Assembly: GCF_016545825.1 (NCBI RefSeq)
Contig: NC_052612.1
Span: 3,720,001-3,784,000, forward strand
Reading direction: 5' to 3'
Length of the DNA stretch: 64,000 bases
Source: Eucalyptus grandis
Taxonomy: Eukaryota > Streptophyta > Magnoliopsida > Myrtales > Myrtaceae
In this document: piece by piece, positions 28,465 through 40,769 of the stretch
How the letters are laid out: every line of letters begins with the position of its first letter
Numbering within the stretch: the stretch's first letter is position 1
Made by a program: the position numbers and the translations under genes
The notes under the pieces: model-generated
Database searches by the model: none
Told to the model about the DNA's origin: nothing
The model's input: only the letters and a program-made list of their open reading frames with translations

Positions 28465-31025
28465 GTGGCAACAAGTTTTTTACAAATATCAGGATTCTCT
28501 CTTTTCTTTCTTTCTATTTCCGATTATTGATTGCTTTGATATGAATTAGTCCCCTTACTTTCTCTTCTTTTTATTAGACAAGATTAACTTTCATAAAATT
28601 AAATAAAATCTGTCTATTAAGATTGCATGAACTCAATAAGCTTTGTTCATATAACAAGCAAACTATTTTTTTCTCCTCTGTCAATCATCCTTTTGCTTTT
28701 GTCCATGTCAGGCAAAATATTCTTATTCTTCCTTTTTCTCACCTTTTTCCCTCTTTATAAGCAAAATCATCATTTGAAAGGATTAAAAAATTTGAGTAAG
28801 GGTTATTACTTATTTACAAGTATCCCATGCATTAAATGGCAAAAGAAAAGTATCATATGCATGCATGATGCTTCTTGCTTTGTGTTAGCTTCATGTTTTT
28901 TCGTTAAACCATTCCTAGTGGTGACAGGTTTTCCATAAATCTTAGAAATATTCTTATTCTTCTTTTTTTCTCACCTTTTTCCCTCTTTATAAGCAAATCC
29001 ATCAGTTGAAAGGATTAAAAAAAATTTGAGTAAAGGTTATTGCTTATTTACAAGTATCCCATGCATTAAATGGAAAAAGAAAAGTATCATATGCATGTGT
29101 GATGCTTCTTGCTTTGTGTTAGCTTCATGTTTTTTCGTTAAACCAATTCTAGTGGTGACAGGTTTTCCATAAATCTTAGAAATCTGTCTTTATCTTTCTT
29201 TTTATTTTTGGATTATTGATTGCTTTAGCTGAAGTGGTTCCTTACTTTCTCTTCTTTTTTATTAAACAAGATTAAATATCATAAAAATAAAATTTATAGA
29301 AATATAAAATTTGTCTATCAAGATTGCATGAGCTCAATAAGCTCTGGCCATAAAACGAACAAACTATTATTTTCTTCTCTTTCATCACCCTTTTGCCTTT
29401 TGTCCATGGAGGGCAAAATATCCTTCTTCTTTTTCTTACCTTCTTCCCTCTTTATATGCATATCTATCATTTAAAAGGATTGAAAATTTCGGGTAAAGAT
29501 TATTGCTCATTTACAAACATCCCATACATCAAATGACAGAAGAAAGGTATCATATGCGTGGATGATGCTTCTTGCTTTGTGTCAACTTTATGTTTTTCGT
29601 CAAATCATTCCTAGCAACGACAAGTTTTCCACAAATATCAGGAACCTCTTTTTATCTTCTTCTTCTTTTTTTCTAATTCCGGATTGTTGATTGCTTTGAC
29701 TTGAAGTGGTTCCCTTACTTTATCTTCTTCTTTATTAGATAAGATTAACTGTCATAAAATTAAACTTCATAGAAAAAATAATTTTTTTCTATTAACATTG
29801 CATGAGCTCAATAAGCCTTGTCCATATAATGAGCAAACTATTCTTTTTTTTTCTCATTCATCACCTTTATGCCTTATGTCCACGTAAGGCAAAATATTAT
29901 TATTCTTCTTCTTTCTTCTCACTTTTTCCCTCTTCATATGCAAATCTATCATTTGGAAGAACTGAAAATTTCTGGTAAAAATTATCGCTTATTTATCTCA
30001 TATATTAAATGGCAGAAAAAGTATCATATCCGTGAATGATGCTTCTTGCTTTGTGTCAGCTTCGTGTTTTATCATCAAATCATTCCTAGTGCAATAGGTT
30101 TTCCATAAATCTTGAGAATCTCTCTTTATCTTCTTTTTTTCTATTTCGGGATTGTTGATTGCTTTGATCTGAAGTGGTTCCCTTACTTTGTCTTCTTTTT
30201 ATTAGACAAGATTATCTGTCATAAAATTAAAATTTATAAGAATATAAAATATATTTGTTAAGATTGCATGAGCTCAATAAGCTTTGCCCATATAACAAGC
30301 AAGCTATTCTTTTCTTCTCCTTCATCACCCTTTTGCCTTTTGTCCATGTAGGGCAAAATATTCTTCCTCTTTTTTCTCACATTTTTCCCTCTTTTCATGC
30401 AGATCAATAATTTGAAAGGATTGAAGATTTTGGGTAAAGATTATTGCCTATTCACAATTATCCTATGCATTAAATGGTAAAAGAAAAGTATCATATGTGT
30501 AAAATGATGCTTCTTGCTTTGTGTCAAATTCATGTTTTATCGTCAAATCACTCCTAGTGGTGCAGATTTTCCACAAATCTCAAGAATCTTTTTTTAACTT
30601 TCTTTCCTTTAATGGATTATTGATTGCTTTGACATGAAGTGGTTCCCTTACTTGCTCTTCTTTTTTATTAGAAAGGATTAATTGTCATAAAATTAAAATG
30701 TATAGAAATATAAATTTGTTTGTCAAGATTGCATGAGGTCAGTAAGCGTTGTCTATATAATGGGCAAACTATTCCTTTCTTCTATTTCATCACCCTTTTG
30801 CCTTTTGTCCATTTAGGGCAAAATATTCTCGTTTTTCTTTTTTCTCACGTTTGTCCCTCTTTATATGAAGATCTATCATTTCAAAGGATAGAAAATTTCA
30901 GGTAAAGATTATTGTTCATTTATAGGTATCACATGCATTAAATGGTAGAAGAAAAGTATCATAAGCATGGACGATGATTCTTGTTTTGTGTCAAGTTCAT
31001 GTTTTATCGTCAAATCGTTCCTATC
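28465..31025 (+). repeat. Tandem array of ~465-bp units, about five copies
   Basis: The landmark GATTATTGATTGCTTT recurs at about 28521, 29209, 29682 (GATTG variant), 30150 (GATTG variant) and 30613, giving spacings of about 688, 473, 468 and 463 bp. Each unit also carries TTGCATGAACTCAATAAGC-like, TTTTGCCTTTTGTCCATG-like, TATCCCATGCATTAAATGG-like and GATGCTTCTTGCTTTGTGT motifs in order. The long first interval is explained by an extra internal duplication of about 232 bp (about 28715-28950 repeated at 28950-29185). Units have diverged by indels. No coding frame persists through the units. Confidence 0.9.
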
Positions 31026-31165
31026 TCCATTCTACTTGCACATCCATCTATAATCTATAGATAGCAAGTGAAATGTTTGGTGATACCATGTCTGCCAAGA
31101 CACTTGATATTATTTATAAATAAGATACAATCTAACAAATCTTATGAGTGTGTTTGTGAAGAATA

Positions 31166-34050
31166 AGTAGGTTTTTTCCATCCTTATATATATATATATA
31201 TGTGAGGAACACTCTAATGACAAAAATTAAACAAAGCGATATATCAAACAAATCACGACAATATAATCACAAGCAATATAGTAAGTAGAACCCAAGTCAT
31301 TTGGGGCAAAGATATAAAATTGCCTTGCTACTAAGCTACGGATAGGACTCCTGTAAATTAATGTATATATGCAATCAACCTAGTTTAAGACAAGTAAATT
31401 TTTTAAGCTAGGTGATAACTTTGCCGCATTAAAGAAAATGAAATTCAACAAAGAATATATCAAACTTAGCCCTAAAAACGCCATGTCTTACCAAATGCCT
31501 CCCCGATTTTTCAATTTTATTTATTTATTTCTTTTTCTTTTTCATTTTTATCCATGATGAACATGATTTAAACTCTAGCTATACTAAATGCATGTTAAGA
31601 TATAATAAACTAGACACCAGGCTAGAAATTGAACTACATTATGATGCAAATATGTCATTATGACATGTGGATGATGTAATCATGTAAAAGGAATGTCCCA
31701 AGATAGGTCGAGACCCCTAGCAAGGCCGAATAGAAGCTCTAAGCTCGTTGCCAGCCCCTCAGGCGATATAAACAGCAAGTTTAGACCTCTCTTCACGTGC
31801 TAAAAACTCCGAACCAACTGGAAACCCATCAAATAAACACTCAAGAGCCATAAACAGGCCATACAAGCCAGAGGTATAGCAAGCCCAAGTCTGAATCGAG
31901 AAGCCTCATAGCGTACCAAATCCAAAAGATTTCTCAGAAACATGCTAACCTGACAACAACTTAATGGCAATTGGTTCTAACATGCAACTTTGCTAAAACG
32001 TGAGAAAAGCCAACATGCATAACACATTAGATGAATCCAAGTATTATAGCTTGAGTTATACAAGAACCAGTTTGCATGTGACATACGTGGAATATACAAA
32101 CTAAATAAATGGTTTAAACTAAACATATATAATATCTAACGCAAGAGACGTCACAACACCCTAATCTAACATTATAGGAATAACAACATCAACATTGACG
32201 AGTAGTGAGAGGATGAGCCTAGAAAATCCATGTATGGCGAAGCTTCAAGACCAGCCTAAACCGAGGCAAACAAGCAAGATATCAAACCAAGCATGAACAA
32301 ATGGTAAGGAAAATACTTGAGCATGGCACTAAATTCACAATTAAGTAAGAATATCCAAGACAAATCGATTACATCATGGTTTTATGGTGATGTAATTGAA
32401 CACACTAAACCATAAACCAATATGAAAACTAAGACTCCACACGCATATATTATGGGTTAGAATTAAACATAAAGGCATGAAGAACAACTAAACAAAATGC
32501 TAAAAAGAGTATCACTGCTAAAAGGAGAGCTAAAGAACCAGTAGACCAAGGTAATGAGCTTGCAATGCCCGTGAGAGTGAGGCAAGCTTCCGCGCCTCAG
32601 CCTTAAGCTACGATCACGAGAGTGAGGTAAATTCCATCCCTAATTTTCATAAAATGCATGGGTGGTCTATAAGAGGGGAAACTTGAGTATCTATAAACTA
32701 CAATACCTTTAGTTTATAGGTGCAGAAGAAATAATACAAGAAAAATGAATTCAAGATTACATAAAATCACTGTTTTTTTTTAAAAATGATTGGGTAATAG
32801 TCTATTCTAGACCACAAAAACTAAGCCAAAATAATTATAGATTATTATGGAGCCCAATCCTACAAGAATTAGTAGCTCACAATAAGCTGTTATTCTCAGA
32901 GTAGACTAAAAATTGTTATGCCAGCAAAACCTTTTTTTTTAGGGATACAAATTTGATCCCTCATTTTTATAAAATACACAAAGCGTACAAAAATGGAAAC
33001 TTAGGTATTAAAAGCCTACAGTATCTCTGGCTTCTAAATGCAACAAAAGAAAAAAAGTGCAAACTTATGTAACATCACTGTTTTTTTTTTTTTTTTTTAG
33101 GGGTCAATTGTGTTGTTATCGGCGAATTTGATCGCTAATTTTTTGGAAAATGCGATAAGGATCTACAAGGAAAAATTTAGATTTCAACAGTTGGTTATCC
33201 GCCATAAAAAGAAAATAAAATCTTTTAAATCAACTTAAAATTGAGAACATATCTTGCCAAATTGATGTTTGTCTATGGGTTACATTGAAAGGAGGTAAGC
33301 CCACTAGGTGCCTGTCCTCATCTCTTGTGAGTATAAAAAACTAACGAATAAAATGGATTAAACTTATAATTTATATATATAAATTATATTACTCTTTGTG
33401 ATGTCTAGTGAAGTCTTATACAATGCTCTATAATTAGTACAGATGCATATGGCGCTTTGCATGCATTCATAATAGTATAGTGAGCCGAAAGATCGGAAAT
33501 TTATGCTTTTTGCCGACCCATATAATTTGCTTAAGAATGGACTGGTATTGCTTAAGGAAATTAGTCATAAAATATTATGAAGGATTAAATCCTTGTTTAC
33601 AGATATAAAAAAACCAAATTGATTCGACTCACGGAGCACAAATATCAATGTGACCAAAATTAATAATTTAAGGGCCATTGAACATTGACTATGAGTTCAA
33701 GGAGTAAATTTTGGAATTCTCTCTTCTTTTATTAATGCTAGAAATATATGAAATCAAGTTGTGAACAAGGTTGTAAATCTTTATCAAATATTTAATATCG
33801 ACTAACTTGTTAAAGTAGCTGATTGAAGTTTGTTGCATCGTTTCTTCTATGAATCTGCATATTTTTTGTTGTTCAATTTTGTAAGTAATGCTTATATTGA
33901 CCTAGACTGGCTCCTTCTTCTTCTGGGGAAAGTACCAAAAATATAGCTCACCGTGAACCCAATGACTACTTATTGCCTTTATTTATAAAAATACCATTCA
34001 CGTACCCTCTAAGCAAAACCATTGAAAACACCAAATTGCCCCTCCTTGCA
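31166..34050. other. AT-rich intergenic sequence with a local repeat pair
   Basis: No gene recognised. A sequence of about 140 bp at 32640-32790 (CATAAAATGCATGGGTGGTC, then TCACTGTTTTTTTTT) is repeated in degraded form at 32955-33105. The part at 31680-32650 is less AT-rich, contains GAGAGTGAGGCAAGCTTCCG and GAGAGTGAGGTAAATTCC, and may be retrotransposon remains, but no LTR pair or coding domain could be established. Confidence 0.4.
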
Positions 34051-34053
34051 AAT

Positions 34054-35500
34054 TCATTTTAGCAATTTGCTTAGGGTTGGGTGGTTTTTATTATTTTTAG
34101 TTATCTTTTTTTTTGGACAGTCAGCATTATATTTGTGTACTCTCCCGGACAACTAATAAGAAGTTCTCAATCTATATTGATAAGTTTTCTATTAATCACT
34201 AGCATGTATGAAATGACTTTTAATTTTTACTTTTTTTGCTTAATTTAAATCTTACAGTTCACACACTTTTTAACTTTTTTTTTTTAAAATCCAAAACTTT
34301 CATAGTACTCAAATGTTAACTCAAAGAGTCACATTTTATATTTTCATTATTTTTCGAAATTTTAGTAATCTTTTAATTTTTGATGGGAAAGTAAAAAGTA
34401 CTTTTGAGTTTTATTTAAATCCAAAAAAAGTGCACGCCTTTAAAATTGAGTTGGTAAATGTTCGAGCAAAGTTAGTGTATTACCTTTCACCTTTCGCAAT
34501 ATGATCATAAGTTCACATGAGGGCACTAAGGACAATACGTTGTTGATTTGGATTTATACTGATAAGTTATTCATCAACTCGTATATAATGACTTTCAGTG
34601 TAAAAAGACAGTAGATATTTATGTCATATTGATAATTGCACATATGTATTAGTAGACATCATTCGATAACTTTATTAACTACCAAAAGTGTAGTAAATTC
34701 CATTAATATGATGACAATTTTTTAAATGTGTATATTTAGATTTTTTTTTTGTTAGTCCTACTCTACTCATAATTTAACTCTCACTTTTAGACATTTGATT
34801 TTCCTTGAGTACAAAAGGACAGTAGATATTTATGTCATATTGACGATTGCACATATGTATTAGTAGATATCATTCAATAACTTTATTAACTATCAATTCC
34901 ATTAATATGATGACAATTTTTTAAATGTGCATATTTAGTTTTTTTATTTTTTTCAGTCCTACTCTACTCAGAGTCTAAGTCTCACTATTATACTTTTGCT
35001 CTACCTTATTGCAAAGCGTGAAAGTCGAAACCTACACTTGAAGCTAAATTGTAGTCACACCAACTTTCCTGAAAATGCGAGGATTTGAACCCCCCCACCT
35101 CCCCATTCTCATGTGAGAAAGATGTCTATTGGGGCAAACCCCACTGGTGTATATTTAAATTGTTGGTAAGTTTTTAATCAATACCGGCTATTATTAATAC
35201 CTTACTGTAATTTATGCCTTCCAAATTTTTAGGTTGTGTTTTTCACCATTAAAGTTCATTTAACAGGGTGTGATTCATTAAAATCTAATGGAGATTATGG
35301 CCAAACTGAAGAAATTTCTTCTCCAGCTAGGACAACGCTTTTGATTATGCAGGTCCGATCCATAACCAATCCCTCTGATCGCATTGGTTTTACGGACCTA
35401 AGTCTAGGCGAGAATTCTGCAAATTCTAGTTGCACTCCTGACACAATTGCAAGAGATAAAGCCTTTGATGGAGGAGCTAAAAGTTAAACGTAAGTAATAT
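34054..35500. repeat. Tandem repeat unit 1 (R1-containing)
   Basis: Begins GCAATTTGCTTAGGGTTGGG and runs to the GCCTTTGATGGAGGAGC region. It is followed directly by a second unit beginning with the same sequence at 35562. Inside, about 200 bp are duplicated again (about 34595-34740 and 34808-34937), and a SINE sits at 34938-35146. The unit contains the R1 repeat also found at 12360 and 50245. Confidence 0.75.
34938..35146 (-). mobile_element. tRNA-derived SINE (family S1) with 11-bp target duplication
   Basis: Minus-strand orientation: the head is at the right (CCAGTGGGGTTTGCCCC) and a B-box-like GGTTCAAATCC sits at about 35088-35098. The tail is a poly-A, seen as T-rich on the plus strand at 34939-34954, preceded by GAGTAGAGTAGGACTGA. 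Flanking direct repeats GTGCATATTTA (34927-34937) and GTGTATATTTA (35147-35157) match the uninterrupted GTGTATATTTA of the empty sites at about 12683 and 36230. A truncated tail of the same family is at about 34740-34770. Confidence 0.75.
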
Positions 35501-35561
35501 GAGCAAAAATATACCTTGCTGTTAGCACAATGCCTACTTATTACCTCTATTCATTTTAGCA

Positions 35562-37145
35562 ATTTGCTTAGGGTTGGGTTGTTTTTATTATTTCTAGTTG
35601 GTTTTTGAGTATTTTTGGCGGTCAACATTATATTTGTGTATTGTCCCAGATAACTAATAAGAAGTTTTCAATCTATATTAATAAGTTTCTATTAATCACA
35701 GGTATGTATGGAATGATTTTTACCTTTTCCTTTTTTGCTTAACTTAAATCTTATAGTTCACACACTTTTAACATTTCTTTAAATCCAAAACTTTCTAAAC
35801 TTTCATAGTACTCAAATTTTAGCATAAAGACTCATATTCTATTTTTTCATAATTTTCCGAAATTTTAGTGATATTTTAAGTTTTGACTTGGAAAAGTAAA
35901 AAGTACTATTTAGTTTTATTTAAATTCAAACAAACGTGCACATTTTTAAGACTGAGTCAGTAAATGTCAGTCTTAAAAATGTTCAAGCAAATTATTTACA
36001 GTTTACCTTTTCTCGGCATGCTCATAAGTTCAGGTGAAGGACAATACGGTGTTGATTTCAATCTATACTGAGAAGTTATGCATCGACTCATATATTAGTA
36101 TAAAAGGTTGGTAGATATTTATGTCACGTCCATAATTGTACGTATATGGATCAGTAGATACCATTCAAATAACTTTATTAACTATCCGAAAGTGTGGTAA
36201 ACTCCATTAATATGATGATAATCTTTGAAAGTGTATATTTAGATTGCTGGTAAGTTCTTCATCAATGCCCACTGTTATTAAAACCTGATAGTAATTTATT
36301 CCTTTCATATCTTTAAGTTGTGTTTTTGACCATTAAAGTTGATTTAACAGAGTGTGATTCATTAAAATCCAATGGAGATTACGCACAATCAGAAGAAAAT
36401 TTCTTGTTTGGCTGTCGCAATCTAAATTTCGGGTGCACCACCTAAAATTAGACTAATGGATTACTAGGCTTAAACTTAGCTCGAGCTCTCCCAAGCCCAT
36501 ACCAATTCGTGACTTAGGTTCAAGTTCTTACTATGCAATTGATTTTTCAATTAGGAGTCGCCACTAATCTATTTTTGGTGGGTCGATTAGAAACCCAAGT
36601 AAAGTAACGGGAGATTTACTTTACTCCTACGAACCAAAGATTGTGAGTTCAGGAACTTGGTTACGCTAGATTTCTCTAACGCCCTTTCGGTACATTTCTA
36701 TTTTATTTATAAAAAAAAAAAAGTGTTTTGCAGGCAGCTTGAATTGATTTTAATAGAACCCACGATAATTCAACAGAAGAAAACCCTTCACGATTTCTTC
36801 TCTCTCTATGCTCTCCATTGTGGCCGTATGTTCAATGTGTGGCCTCCTCCCAAAACCCTACGCATTTTACCTTTTTATAGGGCATGGATTAGGGTTTTAA
36901 TTTTTCCAAATCCATATCCACAAAGATTTTTCAAACCCAATATTTTTTTTTTGATTTAATTTAGGAAAAATCAGTAAAATCTCCCGAGGATACAGGCTTG
37001 GGCCGATTTGCTCTTGTCGTGGGCTTAGTTCGGCCTGCCAAGTTAAAGCTCGGAACTACTAATTCGAACCCATTTGTCATCGGTCCAATAAACAAATGCA
37101 AAACATGTAAATTAAACATAAATGCACATACACCTATATGCTATG

Positions 37146-37182
<37 letters not shown>

Positions 37183-37330
37183 GATAAAATTAACCCCTAA
37201 TTTTCTATGCGATAAATGACTAAATGGGTCGCCAAAATTTAAGTGTCAACACTGGCCCAAGATAGCGCTTCTGATTATGCGGGTCCAATGCAAATCCAAT
37301 CCCTCTGATCGCATTGGTCTTACAGACCGG
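35562..37330. repeat. Tandem repeat unit 2, interrupted by a solo LTR
   Basis: Collinear with 34054-35500: GCAATTTGCTTAGGGTTGGG start, CAACATTATATTTGTGTA, GTGTATATTTAGATTG, AATCCAATGGAGATTA. It continues after the 839-bp insertion with GCGCTTCTGATTATGCGGG, which corresponds to AACGCTTTTGATTATGCAGG in unit 1. It has no SINE at the GTGTATATTTA site, confirming that the SINE entered unit 1 after the duplication. Confidence 0.75.
36413..37251. mobile_element. Solo LTR, 839 bp
   Basis: Starts TGTCGCAATC and ends GTGTCAACA, the usual TG...CA LTR termini. The flanks are TTGGC on the left and CTGGC on the right, a 5-bp target duplication with one mismatch. The uninterrupted sequence is seen in tandem unit 1 near 35325. 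Beginning and end match the larger LTR-like sequence at 53760-56696, including CACCTAAAATTAGACTAATG and GCGATAAATGACTAAA. No internal domain is present, so this is an LTR left by recombination. A TA microsatellite of about 32 bp lies at 37148-37180. Confidence 0.75.
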
Positions 37331-37654
37331 TGCTGAGAACCAATTTCACAATACAAATCAGTTCAACGAAGGTGCTGCTCTTCAACTCTACACCCCAATA
37401 AGAAGACTTAGCCCCGATATGCATCTTGCGTAATCACTTAATTTTAAATCATTGAAGAATAATTTGGGAAGAAAAACATGCTTGCCTTAAAAAGTTATGA
37501 CTCGTCAACAGTTTCTTGGATCGTGTTGGGACTTTTTTCCATGCAAGACACTAGAAATACGAACTTTTGAGTCAGCAATGCAATTATCACTTGACCATCT
37601 GGAGTGAGTTTCACTCAATATCCAATCCTTTTTATGACCTATTTAGTTAGCTGA

Positions 37655-37815
37655 ATGAATCGGGCCCAGTGGTAAGAGAATTAGGTGGGGGTGGGGATGT
37701 TTAGTTTCAAATGTGGGGTTCAACTCTTACGTCTACAAAGAGGCGAAGTAAAAGTTTGAGAGAGAGAGAAAGACAGAGAGACAGAGAAGAGTTAGAATAG
37801 GACTAACCAAAAAGA
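37655..37815 (+). mobile_element. SINE fragment, family S1
   Basis: Plus-strand orientation: an A-box-like CCCAGTGGTAAGAGAATTAG is followed by a B-box-like GGGGTTCAACTC (about 37717-37728), a GA-rich tract (37756-37785) and the family tail GTTAGAATAGGACTAACC. The tail matches the complement of the SINE at 34938-35146. The flanking duplication is not clear. Confidence 0.6.
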
Positions 37816-39057
37816 AAAAAATGTGTGAACGAAAAACAACCCATACATCATGGGCAGTCACATCTAGACACATCCTGCATCCATCTAAACTTCTCCAGAT
37901 TAAAATTGAGGTGACAAACATAGAAGTTCTTTCACTTACCTACAGAGAGGAACCTTGCAATCATTAGGCTCGGTACACATCTGAGAGTGCAGTTCAAGAA
38001 GCTGCCACATGCGCTTGTAGTGTACACATCCTCCAGGAACGCGGACCTTGCAACTGGAAAAATGACGTACTAAGGTCTCGAGTCCTTTACAAGTAGGGAA
38101 TCCACAGACAGGCTGCGATGCTATAAGGAGTTTGTCATGTGGTCCAATCGTCTGGCAAACATCTCTGCATATGTGAAGGAAGGCTTCCATGGCCTCGTAA
38201 AGTTGCAAGTATACCTGTCTCTCTTCGATCTTCCTCAGCCTCTCTTGTTTCCTCTGAAACAACAGTAGCCATAAGACCACAATGCAAACAATTCTCAACG
38301 GTTAGGTTTATCATGAAAGTAACATATCCACCAGTATGAGAACGATGCATAGTTATTTTCGTAGGGAAGGAGAAATGATCAATCTTCCAGGAATCAATCT
38401 GGTTGTCATACCGATAAAGGTGAAATCACAACCTTGCTCAATAGCAACAGGAGGAGCTTGATGCAAAGAATAATGTAACCAAAAAGATAAGAATGTAGAC
38501 ATTCAGTGATTCTTTGCTACGAAGGACTTGGAAGAGGCTAAGAGCAAAATGTTATAGAAGAAGATCAGATAGAGCTAAAGCATCTCTTAATTCTAGCGCA
38601 TCTAAAGAAGGAAATGCAAGCATAAAATTGAGAACAATCTCAAGAAAATTTGTCAATGCGGTAAATCAAGGGGGAGAGGATAAAATAAAGACATCCTTAG
38701 TGAAACCCTCACATGGATCTAAAACTGATGAGACCTATCCCATCCATGTGGGAAGTCTTACTACTAACATTAGTAGCAGCAACAACAGTTAAAGAGAAGT
38801 CATGAACCATGGTCCACCACAATACAAATAACATAGTAGCCAAAGATCCGGAAAGTTATAACTAGTTCCGCTACTTATGTGTCTCATGTAATCTGCAGAA
38901 TAAAAGCATTCTCCGCGAGTAGTAGATGTCACCGTGAAATGATTGTACTATTTCAAGTTCATAATCCTCACTTCGAACTCCAAGTAATTGTAGTAACAGC
39001 GTTCGCATGAGTTGCACATATGATCCATAAGCACATAGCATCCAAAAACCTCATACC

Positions 39058-39483
39058 TGTTATAGATAAAGCCAAATATTTGTTTTTAGGGGCTTTTTGT
39101 CTTTTCTATTAGATTTCCTTTTAGGTTAAAAGTGGTACCTATATATTAGCGATGGCAAAACCCTAGCCGTCAAGACGCTGAAAAAGGAAATAGAGAGGCA
39201 AGAAAAAGAGAGAAGAAAAAAGTGAGTTTTTTTTTCTTGATGAGGGTTCTCAATCTCTTTGTGCCCTGATCTTGAGAGAATATCGTCGTTGTATTCCAAC
39301 TTTTTCTGAAGTTTAGTGGATTCGCAGAGTGTCTCTGCGCGGAGACGTAGCCCAGGTTTGGGTGAACTTCGATAACAAATTTTCTGGCGTGTTCATCTGA
39401 TTCTGCTCTTTTATTATTATATTTTGTCTGGTGAATTATTTGCGATCGTTATTTTTCTGGAATCGACATGAGATTTCGTAACA
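39058..39483 (+). repeat. 5' LTR of copia element
   Basis: 426 bp, TG...CA termini. Contains a TATA-like CCTATATATTAG followed by the leader of the retroelement transcript. Directly followed by the iMet-type primer-binding site at 39486-39498. Confidence 0.93.
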
Positions 39484-39558
39484 ACTGGTATCAGAGCCTG
39501 GGTTGGCTAATCGAGAACATCGAGGGTTTTCGGTGACGTTCGATTGAAAGCAAACAGG

Positions 39559-40760
39559 ATGGCAGAAGATAAAATCAGAATCGATAAGTTCAATGGAGAG
39601 GATTTCGGATGGTGGAAACTACAAATAGAGGATTATCTTTATCAAAAAGATCTCTATGCACCACTTGAGGGTTGGAAACCCGAGATGGCGGAAGTGGATC
39701 CAACAACAGAAGCCGGATGGAAAATTCTTGATCGAAAGGCGTTAGGTGCGATTCGTCTAGGGTTGACGAAAAAGACAGGGTACCACATTGCGAAAGCAAA
39801 AACTGCAAAAGAAGCCATGGATATTCGAAGCCATCCACATCAAATCAGGTATTTTTGCTGAAGAAACTGGTTAATATGAAGTTATCTAATAGAGGTTCTG
39901 TGGCAGAGCATATTAATAGTTTCACGCAGGTCACGGGTCAATTGGAATCCGCAGGCATAAATTTAGATATGAAGCTTCAAGCTTTATTATTTTTATGTTC
40001 TCTTCCGTAAAAGCTACAATACCGCAAAGTGCGGGGAATTTCGAGCACCATGAAGGATGATTTAACTCTTGATGATGCTGTGAGTAGTATCATTGATGAA
40101 GAGATGCGAAGGAAAGTCTCAGGTGGAGATAATTTTTCTGCATCTACATCTTCAACGGCACTTGCAGTGGAGAACCGTGGAAGAAGTAAAAGTAGAGGAA
40201 ATTTCAGCGGTCGTGACAGATCACAATCAAGGGGTAAGAGACAAGGTTACAAAAGATGAGTGTTGGTTTTGTCACAAACCGGACACCGGAGGTTTCAGTG
40301 TGAAGCCTACAAAAGAAGCAGCAAGATGAGAATCAAGGTGCTAATGTAGTTAGCGATAAATCTTTGCTAGATAACTTGTGTTTGTCTCGCAGGGTTTGAC
40401 TTGACAACGAGATAAATGGTTTATTGATTCTGGCCCTTCTTTTCATTGCACTCGCAAAGAGACATATTTGATGATTATGCCGGTGGAGATTTTGGACAAG
40501 TGGTTGTGGGAAACGGCCACATGTGTCCAATTGTTGGGAAAGGAACCGTGTTTGTGAACATCTCGGGTGGAGGACGTCTAGTTTTGCGTGAAACTAGGCA
40601 TATTCCGAAATTAAAGAAAAATCTGATTTCAACTAGTAAACTTGACCAAGAAGGTTTGGTAATAACCTTTGGCTACGGAGAGTGGAAGATAACCTCAGGG
40701 GTAAGAGTAGTAGCAAAGGGAAAGCGTACGGGTACACTTTACCTTCTCCAATGAGACAAT
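39559..40760 (+). pseudogene. Copia gag and protease region, disrupted
   Basis: The gag start MAEDKIRIDKFNGEDFGWWK is followed by the gag core (YLYQKDLYAPLEG, KALGAIRLGL). A small deletion and frameshift near 39835 interrupt it, with VAEHINSFTQVTGQLESAG in another frame and a TAA near 40009. A zinc-knuckle remnant (CWFC...QC) near 40262-40310 is split by a frameshift. The protease/pre-integrase part keeps HIPKLKKNLISTSKLDQEG at about 40600-40660. No functional Gag can come from this copy. Confidence 0.85.
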
Positions 40761-40769
40761 ATCAGTGAT

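Noticed and set aside
28465..31025. CRISPR-like or LTR interpretation of the repeated units
   Set aside because: Units are ~465 bp, contiguous and diverged, in a plant nuclear context. There are no short repeats with spacers and no TG...CA LTR termini.
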